From NCBI GenBank assembly GCA_026394195.1, contig JAPKYS010000048.1, positions 1 to 34,542 of the forward strand: a stretch of 34,542 bases of DNA. The letters are read 5' to 3'. How positions within the stretch are numbered: position 1 is the stretch's first letter; every line of letters begins with the position of its first letter. The position numbers and the translations under genes are program-made. Source of the DNA: a bacterium. GTDB lineage: Bacteria > Electryoneota > B3-LCP. Of this stretch, positions 18,280-25,875 are shown in pieces. Under the pieces are notes generated by a model, which ran no database searches, had not been told where the DNA came from, and saw only the letters and a list, made by a program, of their open reading frames with translations.

Positions 18280-18468
18280 ATGAAATCGCAGAATAGACTC
18301 TTCCGCATTAAGACCAAAGGCTACCTCGGCGAGCATTCCGAGGAATACTTCGACGATATTCGCGCCGCCACACGGGAAGAGGCGTTGGCGAAGTTCTATA
18401 AGCGCAAGAGACTGAAGGAAGACCCCAGCGACACAAACACCTGGAATAATGCGAGAACTCATTGCTGA
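18280..18468 (+). CDS. Small protein overlapping the methyltransferase start
   Basis: A 62-residue ORF whose last 20 bases overlap the methyltransferase start in another frame. The composition looks protein-like: FRIKTKGYLGEHSEEYFDDI, then a charged helix AATREEALAKFYKRKRLKED. It lies between the promoter and the methyltransferase, so it would be the first gene of the R-M operon. It is less A/T-rich than the methyltransferase and endonuclease. I do not recognise it. It could be a controller-like or unrelated small gene, but no helix-turn-helix is evident. It has no clear Shine-Dalgarno sequence. Confidence 0.55.
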   Translation: MKSQNRLFRIKTKGYLGEHSEEYFDDIRAATREEALAKFYKRKRLKEDPSDTNTWNNARTHC

Positions 18469-19312
18469 CATAAGGCAAGGTGATTGCCGAGATGTACTGA
18501 AAGAGTTCGAGGGCGAATTCTTCGACTTGATCGTCACCTCTCCGCCTTATGCTGATAGGCGAGTAAAGACTTACGGCGGAATCCATCCTGATAAATACGT
18601 CGATTGGTTTTTACCACGCTCTGAAGAATTCCTGCGGGTTTTGAAGCCAGGTGGAACATTTATTCTCAATATCAAAGAGAAAGCCGAGAATGGTGAGAGA
18701 CACACATACGTAATTGAATTGATTCTCGCATTAAGAAAACAGGGTTGGCTATGGACTGAGGAATTTATTTGGCATAAAAAAAATTGTTACCCAGGGAAAT
18801 GGCCGAATCGTTTTCGCGATGCGTGGGAACGGTGCCTGCAATTTAACAAGAGCAGACATTTTAAAATGTTTCAGGAAAAAGTTCGTGTCCCAATGGGGGA
18901 ATGGGCAAATACCAGATTAAAATCGCTTGGGAAAAACGATGTAGTTCGCTTCAATTCTCAGGCAGGGAGCGGTTTTGGAAAAAATATTGCAAATTGGCTG
19001 GATAGAGATTTAGCCTATCCTACTAACGTACTTCATTTTGCCACAGAGTGCAGTAATAAAAATCATAGCGCAGCATTTCCCATAGCATTGCCCGAATGGT
19101 TCATCAAACTCTTCACACAAGAGAATGATTGGGTATTAGACCCATTTGTTGGATCGGGAACAACTTGTGAAGCTGCACAGAAACTGGGAAGAAATTCTGT
19201 TGGGATTGATATAATGGAAGAATACAAAGACTTATCATATAAAAATACTAAGAAATCAGAACTCTTACTCATGGAAAAAGGATTAAAATATGAAGCAAAT
19301 AACTCAAAATGA
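18449..19312 (+). CDS. Type II DNA methyltransferase, beta class (SPPY)
   Basis: The protein has 287 residues of the N4-cytosine/N6-adenine methyltransferase family. The catalytic motif IV is TSPPY (30-34), followed by a long variable region (target recognition) and then the S-adenosylmethionine-binding motif I, DPFVGSGTT (231-239). This motif order defines the beta class. SPPY favours N4-methylcytosine but does not prove it. An endonuclease gene overlaps by 23 bases, so the pair is a type II R-M system, and the methyltransferase protects host DNA. The gene is visibly A/T-rich compared with neighbouring genes, a sign of horizontal transfer. Confidence 0.93.
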   Translation: MRELIADIRQGDCRDVLKEFEGEFFDLIVTSPPYADRRVKTYGGIHPDKYVDWFLPRSEEFLRVLKPGGTFILNIKEKAENGERHTYVIELILALRKQGWLWTEEFIWHKKNCYPGKWPNRFRDAWERCLQFNKSRHFKMFQEKVRVPMGEWANTRLKSLGKNDVVRFNSQAGSGFGKNIANWLDRDLAYPTNVLHFATECSNKNHSAAFPIALPEWFIKLFTQENDWVLDPFVGSGTTCEAAQKLGRNSVGIDIMEEYKDLSYKNTKKSELLLMEKGLKYEANNSK

Positions 19313-20033
19313 AATAATGGATTACATTGAGAAAAACATACAGACATTTCATAAAAGACGGATCGATAAATTATACACCTTAAAATTAAAAACTGTACTC
19401 AAGCGGAAAAATCCGTATCTGTATAAAGCAAAAAACACAATTACTGCGGCTGATCTTATTAAGGGAATCATGGATGCTTTTTTAATCTCACAAGAAGAAG
19501 GGATTTTTGGAGATTTCCTAGAAGGATTGGCTATCTTCATTAATGAAAAAACCTATAGCGGGAAAAAATCAGGAATACCCGGAATTGATCTTGAATTTCA
19601 AAGGGACAATATTCGCTATCTCGTCAATATTAAATCTGGACCTAATTGGGGGAATAGCAGGCAAATTAAGAAGATGCGTGAAGATTTTATAAAAGCAAAA
19701 CAAACCTTGAAAACGAGTGGTAGTAAATTGCAAGTTGAAGTTATTAATGGTTGTTGCTATGGTCGCGAAAATAAAGAAGAAAAAGGCGATTATATGAAAA
19801 TTTGTGGTGAATCATTTTGGACCTTTATTTCTGGTAATGCAAGCCTATACACCGAGATTATTGAACCATTGGGTCATCAAGCAAAGCAAAGAAACGATGA
19901 TTTCCAAAAAGAATACGTAAAAGTAGTGAATAAATTTACTTCCGAATTTATCAATGAGTTCTGTTTGAATGATTATAGCATAGATTGGCAAAAACTCGTT
20001 CGCTTCACCTCCTCCAAATCCGGTAAATACTAA
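19290..20033 (+). CDS. Type II restriction endonuclease, PmeII-like
   Basis: The protein has 247 residues and overlaps the methyltransferase by 23 bases. The sequence resembles, from memory, PmeII-family enzymes: KNPYLYKAKN, then FGDFLEGLAIF, then PGIDLEF, then YLVNIKSGPNWGNSRQI. The likely catalytic core is D100 in GIDLEF and K115 in NIKSG. The position normally holding Asp/Glu of PD-(D/E)xK is Asn113, so an unusual core, or another acid such as E79, may complete it. The gene is strongly A/T-rich. It would cut DNA at sites its partner methylates. The target site is unknown. No helix-turn-helix or controller protein was seen. Confidence 0.83.
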   Translation: MKQITQNEIMDYIEKNIQTFHKRRIDKLYTLKLKTVLKRKNPYLYKAKNTITAADLIKGIMDAFLISQEEGIFGDFLEGLAIFINEKTYSGKKSGIPGIDLEFQRDNIRYLVNIKSGPNWGNSRQIKKMREDFIKAKQTLKTSGSKLQVEVINGCCYGRENKEEKGDYMKICGESFWTFISGNASLYTEIIEPLGHQAKQRNDDFQKEYVKVVNKFTSEFINEFCLNDYSIDWQKLVRFTSSKSGKY

Positions 20034-20242
20034 TGCCAACCTACTCCCCCGATAACCCCATCTTCATGATCTACGTCGGAGACGTACAGAACCTTGCCAA
20101 GGAAAAGCTTGGTCGAGAATTGGACGAGTTTGAGCTCCACACAGTCCAGAAAGGTATTGAGGGCGGCTTCTGCGATTGGCACGAGGTCGTCGGTTACGCC
20201 ATCAACGAGCTGGAAGGACTGCGGGAAGAGGGATTGCTGTAG
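20033..20242 (+). CDS. Small protein coupled to the endonuclease gene
   Basis: A 69-residue ORF whose ATG shares a base with the endonuclease stop (TAATG), so it is translated right behind it. The composition is acidic, with a helical look: DVQNLAKEKLGRELDEFELH, then VQKGIEGGFCDWHEVVGYAINEL. It is much richer in G/C than the endonuclease. No domain was recognised. Together with the small ORF at 18280 it brackets the R-M pair. It may be a small accessory or regulator, or part of the resident genome. Confidence 0.6.
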   Translation: MPTYSPDNPIFMIYVGDVQNLAKEKLGRELDEFELHTVQKGIEGGFCDWHEVVGYAINELEGLREEGLL

Positions 20243-20248
20243 GGAGGG

Positions 20249-20296
20249 GCGTCAGGTCACACGCCTCGACTAAAGGCGTGGCGCAAGACCTGACGC
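20249..20296. repeat. Nested inverted repeat after the R-M cassette
   Basis: An outer perfect 10-bp arm pair GCGTCAGGTC / GACCTGACGC (20249-20258 with 20287-20296) encloses CACGCC / GGCGTG (20260-20265 with 20275-20280). It starts 6 bp after the stop of the last cassette gene and may terminate the operon, although no T-run follows. Confidence 0.75.
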
Positions 20297-20546
20297 AACG
20301 CGATGCTCTTTCCCCGCCTTGTCTGATTCCGGACCCCAATGGGGCAGGCTAAGCCGGAATGACAAGGCTATTTCGCCGGAATGATGCTTTCTTCTCATCA
20401 GCGAAATCAGTTTAATCTGCGTGAATCTGCGATTCAGACAATTGGCTGGCATCCTGTTTTTTATTATTCTTCATTCTGAATTCTGGAAATGAGTAATATT
20501 ATGTTACCAGTTTTGCAGGGGCATCAAGCTGCCCCTGCCACCCGTC
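20292..20546. repeat. Direct repeat of 276-bp period, copy 1
   Basis: It matches 20568-20822 at a constant offset of 276 bp with no gaps and roughly a dozen mismatches, most in the first 30 bases. It contains the 51-bp palindromic module at 20317-20367, the exact reverse complement of the modules in the 240-bp repeats. No coding sequence is seen in the 20243-20947 gap. Confidence 0.93.
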
Positions 20547-20567
20547 GCAGGACGGGGGGATCGGGTT

Positions 20568-20822
20568 GACGCAACGCGCCACTTTTCCCCTGCCTTGTCA
20601 GATTCCGGACCCCAATGGGGCAGGCTAAGCCGGAATGACAAGGCTATTTCGCCGGAATGATGCTTTCTTCTCATCAGCGAAATCAGTTTAATCTGCGTGA
20701 ATTTGCGATTCAGACAATTGACTGGCAGCCTGTATTTTATTATTCTTCATTCTGAATTCTGGAAATGAGTAATATTATGTTGCCAGTTTTGCAGGGGCAT
20801 CAAGCAGCCCCTGCCACCCGTC
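20568..20822. repeat. Direct repeat of 276-bp period, copy 2
   Basis: Second copy of the 20292-20546 repeat. Its 51-bp module (20593-20643) differs from copy 1 by one or two bases. It is followed by AACGCGCTTCGCTTGCGGG and a heptamer array. The right-hand part recurs at 21753-21860. Confidence 0.93.
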
Positions 20823-20850
20823 AACGCGCTTCGCTTGCGGGAATGACACT

Positions 20851-20920
20851 CTTCTTCATTCTTCATTCTTAATTCTGGATTCTTAATTCTGGATTCTGGA
20901 TTCTAAATTCTGGATTCTTC
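20851..20920. repeat. ATTCTGG-type heptamer array
   Basis: A degenerate tandem array of ATTCTGG / ATTCTTA-like units, ending about 10 bp before the YceI leader. The same kind of array recurs at 21851-21898. Confidence 0.85.
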
Positions 20921-20947
20921 AACAAACCTATGAAAGGGGATCAAACC

Positions 20948-21538
20948 ATGATACGTAAACTGATCTTAGCTCTGGTCGTCATCACGTTGGGATTGGCTCT
21001 GATGGCGCAGGCCTCCACCTGGGACTTCGATAAATCGCACAGCAGCATCAAGTTTAAGGTCAAGCACATGGCCATCAGCACCGTGTGGGGATCGTTCGAT
21101 TCCTTCACCGGTCTGGTGACGCTGGACGATAAAGACATGACCAAGTCCAAGGTTGAGGTGACTATCGACGCCACTTCCATCAACACCAACGAACCCAAAA
21201 GAGACGAACACTTGAAGAGCGCCGATTTCTTCGACGTGACCAAGTTTCCCACCGCCAAATTCGTGTCCACAAAGATCGAAAAGGTGCCGGACGGCTTGAT
21301 GATCACCGGCGATCTGACCATGAAAGACGTGACCAAATCGGTGATGCTGATGGTCGAAGGACCCACGCCGCCGATAAAAGACCCCTGGGGCGGGGTTCGC
21401 ATCGGCGCATCCGCCACGGCACGCATCAACCGCTACGACTGGGGCTTGACCTGGAACAAGGCGATAGAAGCCGGCAACTTTCTGGTCGGGCAGGATGTGG
21501 ACTTGATCTTTGAAGTAGAGCTGGTTAAAAAGATCTGA
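20948..21538 (+). CDS. YceI family protein, exported
   Basis: The protein has 196 residues counted from ATG 20948. I choose that start over ATG 20930 because AAAGGGGA (20933-20940) lies 7 bases before 20948 and because MIRKLILALVVITLGLALMAQA then forms a clean signal peptide. The mature part has the lipocalin-like YceI pattern: WDFDKSHSSIKFKVKHMAIS, then VEVTIDATSINTNEPKRDEH, then LKSADFFDVTKFPTAKF, then GDLTMKDVTKSV. YceI proteins are periplasmic beta-barrels that bind isoprenoid lipids. The exact role here is unknown. A terminator follows closely. The gene is preceded by repeats, so its promoter is unclear. Confidence 0.95.
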   Translation: MIRKLILALVVITLGLALMAQASTWDFDKSHSSIKFKVKHMAISTVWGSFDSFTGLVTLDDKDMTKSKVEVTIDATSINTNEPKRDEHLKSADFFDVTKFPTAKFVSTKIEKVPDGLMITGDLTMKDVTKSVMLMVEGPTPPIKDPWGGVRIGASATARINRYDWGLTWNKAIEAGNFLVGQDVDLIFEVELVKKI

Positions 21539-21557
21539 CCCTTTTTACTTGAGACAG

Positions 21558-21585
21558 AAAAAACCCGCCGTGTGGCGGGTTTTTT
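21558..21585 (+). terminator. Intrinsic terminator of the YceI gene
   Basis: A perfect stem, AAAAAACCCGCC / GGCGGGTTTTTT, with a GTGT loop and a T-run, 19 bp after the YceI stop. Confidence 0.9.
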
Positions 21586-21695
21586 CATTTTATAGCAGTT
21601 CTTGAAAATAATCTCCTATCTCACATATTCCACACACAAAGCCGTCATTCCCGCAAATCCGTCAGTAGACGGATGCGTCGGGAATCCGACGGTAC

Positions 21696-21723
21696 GTCTG
21701 ATTCCGAACCCCAATGGGGCAGG
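21696..21723. repeat. Partial 51-bp module
   Basis: Matches the left half of the 51-bp module (GTCTGATTCCG, then CCCCAATGGGGCAGG) with one change. Inside the 366-bp gap 21539-21904, which otherwise holds the YceI terminator, a partial 276-type repeat and a heptamer array. Confidence 0.7.
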
Positions 21724-21752
21724 TGGGTGGCACGGTCAGCTCGATGACCGTG

Positions 21753-21860
21753 CTGGAAATGAGTAATATTATGTTACCAGTTTTGCAGGGGCATCAAGCT
21801 GCCCCTGCCACCCGTCAACGCGCTTCGCTTGCGGGAATGACACTCTTCTTCATTCTGGAT
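21753..21860. repeat. Third, partial copy of the 276-type repeat
   Basis: The sequence from CTGGAAATGAGTAATATTAT to CACTCTTCTTCATTCT repeats the right part of copy 2 (from about 20759) in the same orientation. It lies between the YceI terminator and the 3' end of the efflux operon. Confidence 0.9.
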
Positions 21861-21898
21861 TCTGGATTCTGGATTCTGGATTCTGCATTCTGGATTCT
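21851..21898. repeat. ATTCTGG heptamer array
   Basis: Five to six ATTCTGG units, including one ATTCTGC variant, ending 7 bp before the stop codon of the permease gene. Confidence 0.88.
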
Positions 21899-21904
21899 TC
21901 CCTC

Positions 21905-23032
21905 CTACAACCTCGCCCGGAAGCGCATTACCGTGGCGGAAAGCGTCATGACTCCCATGACCGCCAGCGCGGTAAATTCAAAGTACAAATCACCGATAGA
22001 GCTCCCTTTCAGGAACACCTCCCGCAGCACCGCGATATAGTACCGTAGCGGGTTGATCAGCGTGACGTACTGCGCCCAGACCGGCATGTTTTCCACGGCG
22101 TAGAAATAGCCCGACATCAGCATCCCGAAGACCATGAAGAACCAGGCGAAAAACATGGCCTGCTGCTGCGTCGAAGCGATGGTGGATACGAACAACCCCA
22201 TCCCCAAAGTCGAAAGCATGAACAGGGCTGTGGCTAAAAACACCCAGCCCAGATTCCCTTCCATCGGCAGCGAAAAGACCAGCCTTGCCATCCCTAAAGA
22301 CACGCAGAGCATGAAGAATCCGATGGCTGCGAAGGGGACCAGTTTGCCAATCAAAAGCTGATAGGGTCGCATGGGGGTGACCAGCAGTTGTTCCAGCGTC
22401 CCGATCTCCTTTTCCCGCACTAATCCCATGGAACTCAGCATCATGGTCATCACTGTCAGCAGAATCGCCATGATGCCGGGAATCATATAGTAGAGGCTCT
22501 TCAGCGCGGGGTTGTAGAACACCCGGCTGCGCGCCTCAATGAGATGGATGGGGAGGGGTTTGCGGCCGGCGATCTCTTTTTTCTGCAGCAGGATATTCTG
22601 CGCGTATTCCTGCAGGATGCGGCTGGAATAACCGAGGGATATGGACGCAGTGTTGGAATTCTGCCCATCCATGATCAGTTGCACCACCGGGCTATAGCCC
22701 ATCTCCAGATCGGCCTGGAAATTCCGGGGGAAGACCATCCCGAAATCCGCTTTGCCGTCCTGAATGGCGCTTTCCAACTCTGTTTGTGTGGCGGCGTACC
22801 CCTTCAAGATGAAATAACCGCAGTGTTCGAAGTTGGATACAATCTGGCGTGTCGTGCCGGAAAGGTCCTGGTCGAAGACGATCAAACGCAAGTTCTTCAC
22901 GTCGGTCGTGACGGTGAAACTGAGTATGAAGAGCTGCATGATGGGCATGACCAGAACCGCTCCCAACATGGGGCGGTCACGCAGGATCTGCTGGAACTCT
23001 TTGCGGATTAAGACGAGAATGGGGCGCAGCAT
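21905..23032 (-). CDS. ABC-2 type permease, second (YbhR-like)
   Basis: The 375 residues match the ABC-2 permease architecture: N-terminal RKEFQQILRDRPMLG, one membrane segment (about 22-45), a periplasmic stretch of about 130 residues, then five membrane segments to the C-terminus, with VREKEIGTLEQLLVTPMRPYQ in between (about 215). This is the EKExGTLEQLLVTP motif of the drug-export permeases YbhR/YhhJ. It starts 8 bp after the first permease and ends the efflux operon. It forms the inner-membrane path together with the permease at 23041-24141. The substrate is unknown. It could be drugs, dyes or other amphiphiles. Confidence 0.92.
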   Translation of the reverse strand: MLRPILVLIRKEFQQILRDRPMLGAVLVMPIMQLFILSFTVTTDVKNLRLIVFDQDLSGTTRQIVSNFEHCGYFILKGYAATQTELESAIQDGKADFGMVFPRNFQADLEMGYSPVVQLIMDGQNSNTASISLGYSSRILQEYAQNILLQKKEIAGRKPLPIHLIEARSRVFYNPALKSLYYMIPGIMAILLTVMTMMLSSMGLVREKEIGTLEQLLVTPMRPYQLLIGKLVPFAAIGFFMLCVSLGMARLVFSLPMEGNLGWVFLATALFMLSTLGMGLFVSTIASTQQQAMFFAWFFMVFGMLMSGYFYAVENMPVWAQYVTLINPLRYYIAVLREVFLKGSSIGDLYFEFTALAVMGVMTLSATVMRFRARL

Positions 23033-23040
23033 GATGATCT

Positions 23041-24141
23041 TTAATCCAACCTGACTTTGAAACGTTTGATGCTGATGGCGATCAGCACGAAGGACAACAA
23101 AAACAGATAGAGAGCGTAAGGCCAGAGCACCAAAAAACCATTTCCCTTCAGCAAAATCCCGCGGATAATGACCAGAAAATGAGTCGCGGGGATGGCTTTG
23201 GAAATCAGGCGCAGGATGAGCGGCATGCTGGCAACGGGGAAGATAAAACCGGAGAGCATGATCGAAGGCAGCATGGTCCCCATCAGAGCCATCATCATGG
23301 CGACCTGCTGTGTTCGCGCCACGGTGCTGATCAGGATACCCAAAGCTAATGCCGCCATGAGAAATATCAACGAGAAGATCAACAGGAGCAATGGGCTGCC
23401 GGTCATCGGTACTCCGAAGAGGATACGGCCGAATTCCAGTACCAGAAAGGCATCAAGCGTCGCCAGAACTACATAGGGGATCACCTTTCCGATGATGATC
23501 TGATAGGGTTTGACGGGTGTGACCAGAATCTGTTCTAAGGTGCCGGTTTCCTTTTCTCGAGTGATGGAAATCGACGTCAAAAGAGCGCAGATCATCATCA
23601 TCAAGACCGCTATCAATCCCGGTACGATAAAATGGCTGCTCTTTTGTTCGGGGTTGTACCAGATGGAATGTCGGATCTGTAAAGGTGCTCGGGCTGCCGC
23701 TGAGGATTCAAATGAAGCCAGCGATAGCAGCTGCCGGCTGGCATTAAGCACGATGGAGCCGGTGTTGGAATCGGAGCCGTCGATCAGGAGCTGTACCGGT
23801 GTGGTCGCTTCACGCTGGATGGAGGTGGCATAATCGGCTGGAATCACCAGCGCGGCTTTGATCTTGCGCTTGCGGAAGTTCTCCTCGATTTGCGAGAATC
23901 GATCCATCTCGGTGCGAAGCTCGAAGTAATCCGATCCGGTGAATTTCCGTATCAACTCCCGCGAAGCCGGAGTATGGCTCTGGTCTAGAATTCCCAACCG
24001 GATATTCTTCACGTCCATGTCGATGGCGTAGCCGTAGAGCATCACCTGCAGTAGCGGCATCAGGATGATGATCAGCAGCGAACGCGCGTCGCGCCGGATG
24101 TGGATGAATTCCTTGCGGGCTATGGAGATGAGATTGGACAT
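23041..24141 (-). CDS. ABC-2 type permease, first (YbhS-like)
   Basis: The protein has 366 residues. It opens with RKEFIHIRRDARSLLIIILM and has the same layout as the next gene: one N-terminal membrane segment, a periplasmic part, five C-terminal segments. The motif REKETGTLEQILVTPVKPYQ lies near residue 205. The ATG overlaps the stop of the second ATPase gene (TGATG), showing translational coupling. Two different permeases suggest a heterodimeric transmembrane unit, as proposed for YbhS/YbhR. Confidence 0.93.
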   Translation of the reverse strand: MSNLISIARKEFIHIRRDARSLLIIILMPLLQVMLYGYAIDMDVKNIRLGILDQSHTPASRELIRKFTGSDYFELRTEMDRFSQIEENFRKRKIKAALVIPADYATSIQREATTPVQLLIDGSDSNTGSIVLNASRQLLSLASFESSAAARAPLQIRHSIWYNPEQKSSHFIVPGLIAVLMMMICALLTSISITREKETGTLEQILVTPVKPYQIIIGKVIPYVVLATLDAFLVLEFGRILFGVPMTGSPLLLLIFSLIFLMAALALGILISTVARTQQVAMMMALMGTMLPSIMLSGFIFPVASMPLILRLISKAIPATHFLVIIRGILLKGNGFLVLWPYALYLFLLSFVLIAISIKRFKVRLD

Positions 24142-24896
24142 CAGGCGCCTTTGATCAGATGGACGAAGACGTCCTGGATGGTGGGGAGTCCAAACTCGGC
24201 TTTTAATTTGCTCGGTTCGCCCATTGCGATGATTTTTCCGTAGTTCATGATGGAGATACGGTGGCAGTACTCTGCTTCATCCATGTAATGAGTGGTAACA
24301 AAGATCGTGGTTCCTTGGGCTGCCAACCCGTGTATGGTTTCCCAGAAGTTGCGGCGCATGATGGGATCGACGCCGCCTGTGGGTTCGTCGAGGAAGAGGA
24401 CTTCGGGCTGGTGCAGCATGGCGGACCCCAGCGCCAGGCGCTGCTTCCACCCCAGCGGCAACGATTTGGTCAGGCGGCGGCGCACCTCTTCTAAAGAAAA
24501 GCGTTTCAATATTTCGTCCCGCCTTTTATTGGCATCCGCTACACTTAAATTGTAGGCTCCGGCGAAGAAATCGAGATTTTCTTCCACCAGCAGGTCATCG
24601 TATAACGAAAATTTCTGCGACATGTAACCGATACGCTGACGGATTTTCCGGCTGTCCTGGTTGATGGATAAGCCGCTCACCCAAGCTTCGCCACCGCTGG
24701 GGTGCAGAAGTCCGCAGAGCATGCGGATGGCGGTGGTCTTTCCGGCTCCATTGGCGCCGAGAAAGCCGAACACCTCCCCCCTTCGAACCTCGAAGGAGAC
24801 GTGATCCACCGCTATGAATTTACCGAAGCGGCGAGTCAGATTTTCCGCTTTGATGGCTGGGGCTTCATTTGGCATGAGAGTCGAGGTCGTTTCCAA
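24141..24896 (-). CDS. ABC transporter ATPase B (canonical H-loop, degenerate signature)
   Basis: The protein has 251 residues. Walker A is GANGAGKTT (47-55). The signature region reads LPLGWKQ (146-152) in place of LSGGxxQ. Walker B ends in LFLDE (D170, E171). The H-loop His is H203 in TTHYMDEAE. It overlaps the upstream ATPase gene by 32 bases and is coupled downstream to the permease gene. It corresponds to the second half of E. coli YbhF, which carries two ATPase domains in one chain. With ATPase A it should form a heterodimer. Confidence 0.94.
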   Translation of the reverse strand: METTSTLMPNEAPAIKAENLTRRFGKFIAVDHVSFEVRRGEVFGFLGANGAGKTTAIRMLCGLLHPSGGEAWVSGLSINQDSRKIRQRIGYMSQKFSLYDDLLVEENLDFFAGAYNLSVADANKRRDEILKRFSLEEVRRRLTKSLPLGWKQRLALGSAMLHQPEVLFLDEPTGGVDPIMRRNFWETIHGLAAQGTTIFVTTHYMDEAEYCHRISIMNYGKIIAMGEPSKLKAEFGLPTIQDVFVHLIKGA

Positions 24897-25875
24897 GTTC
24901 CGGTTGTGTAGCCTGACTGAGCTGCCGCATCAGGTAGACAAAGGTATCTTCCAGATCCGCTTGACCGGAGTCGATGGAGGTATAGCTGTACCCTCTTTTA
25001 TCAAGATTTTTCCGAATAATCTCCACGACTGTAACAGGATCGTCCAACGCTACCGTGACGTGATCTCCGTACAGCTCCACGGAATGCAGGATTTCCAGCT
25101 GCCGCAATGCCGCGGCAACGTCATAGGGCTGCCGGGTGAAGATGCGCACCAGTTGATGCGGAAATTGCCCGGCGATCTGGTCAGGAGTGCCCAGCGCCAG
25201 GATCTGACCGGCATATGTAAGAGCCACCCGATCGCAACGAGCCGCCTCGTCCATATAGGGCGTGCTGACTAAAATGGTAACCCCCTGCTGCTGTAATTCA
25301 CCCAAAATATCCCAAAATTCACCGCGGCTGACCGGATCGACGCCGGTGGTGGGTTCGTCCAGTATCAACAATTTCGGTGTATGGATCAGTGTGCAGGAGA
25401 GCGCCAGTTTCTGCTTCATCCCTCCGGATAGAGCGCCGGCGCGCCGCTTTGAAAAAGGTCCCAATCGGCTGAATTCCAGGAGCCTCTGAGTTCGGGCACT
25501 GCGTTCCTGCCTGGGCACCTGAAAAATATCTGTGAAAAAATTGAGATTTTCTTCCACGGTGAGATCCTGATACAAGGAGAATCTCTGGGGCATATAGCCG
25601 ATATCTTGCTTGATTTTATGCTGCTGTGTCACCGGATCGAATCCCAGGACGGCTACTTGTCCGGAATCCGGAAGCAGCAAGCCGCAGAGGATGCGCATGA
25701 AGGTGGTTTTACCCGCGCCGTCCGGTCCGATAAGACCGAACATTTCGCCAGTTTTAACTTCGAGGTCGAAACTTCTCAGAGCTTGAACCTGCTTCCGCGC
25801 TCGGCCCTCCTTGACCGAGTAAGTCTTGCTCAGGGCTGAAGCGCGTATAATAACGTCTGCCATCTGTGACGTCAT
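24865..25875 (-). CDS. ABC transporter ATPase A (canonical signature, H-loop His replaced)
   Basis: The protein has 336 residues. Walker A is GPDGAGKTT (50-58), the signature is LSGGMKQ (149-155) and Walker B is LLILDE (D173, E174). At the H-loop position the sequence is VSTPYMDEA, with Pro206 instead of His. The C-terminal about 90 residues extend past the ATPase core. The start overlaps the HlyD-like stop as ATGA. It corresponds to the first half of YbhF. Confidence 0.94.
   Translation of the reverse strand: MTSQMADVIIRASALSKTYSVKEGRARKQVQALRSFDLEVKTGEMFGLIGPDGAGKTTFMRILCGLLLPDSGQVAVLGFDPVTQQHKIKQDIGYMPQRFSLYQDLTVEENLNFFTDIFQVPRQERSARTQRLLEFSRLGPFSKRRAGALSGGMKQKLALSCTLIHTPKLLILDEPTTGVDPVSRGEFWDILGELQQQGVTILVSTPYMDEAARCDRVALTYAGQILALGTPDQIAGQFPHQLVRIFTRQPYDVAAALRQLEILHSVELYGDHVTVALDDPVTVVEIIRKNLDKRGYSYTSIDSGQADLEDTFVYLMRQLSQATQPELGNDLDSHAK

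Noticed and set aside
20292..20822. CRISPR array
   Set aside because: The repeats are 255 bp long and occur only two to three times, without short regular spacers. No cas genes are nearby.
20930..20947. ATG 20930 as start of the YceI gene
   Set aside because: ATG 20948 has a strong ribosome-binding site at the right distance and puts the signal peptide at the N-terminus.
17161..21860. Composite transposon with a TerB, R-M and YceI load
   Set aside because: No transposase, integrase or clear terminal target duplications were found, and the two repeat families are not one terminal pair. Kept as a repeat-rich island only.
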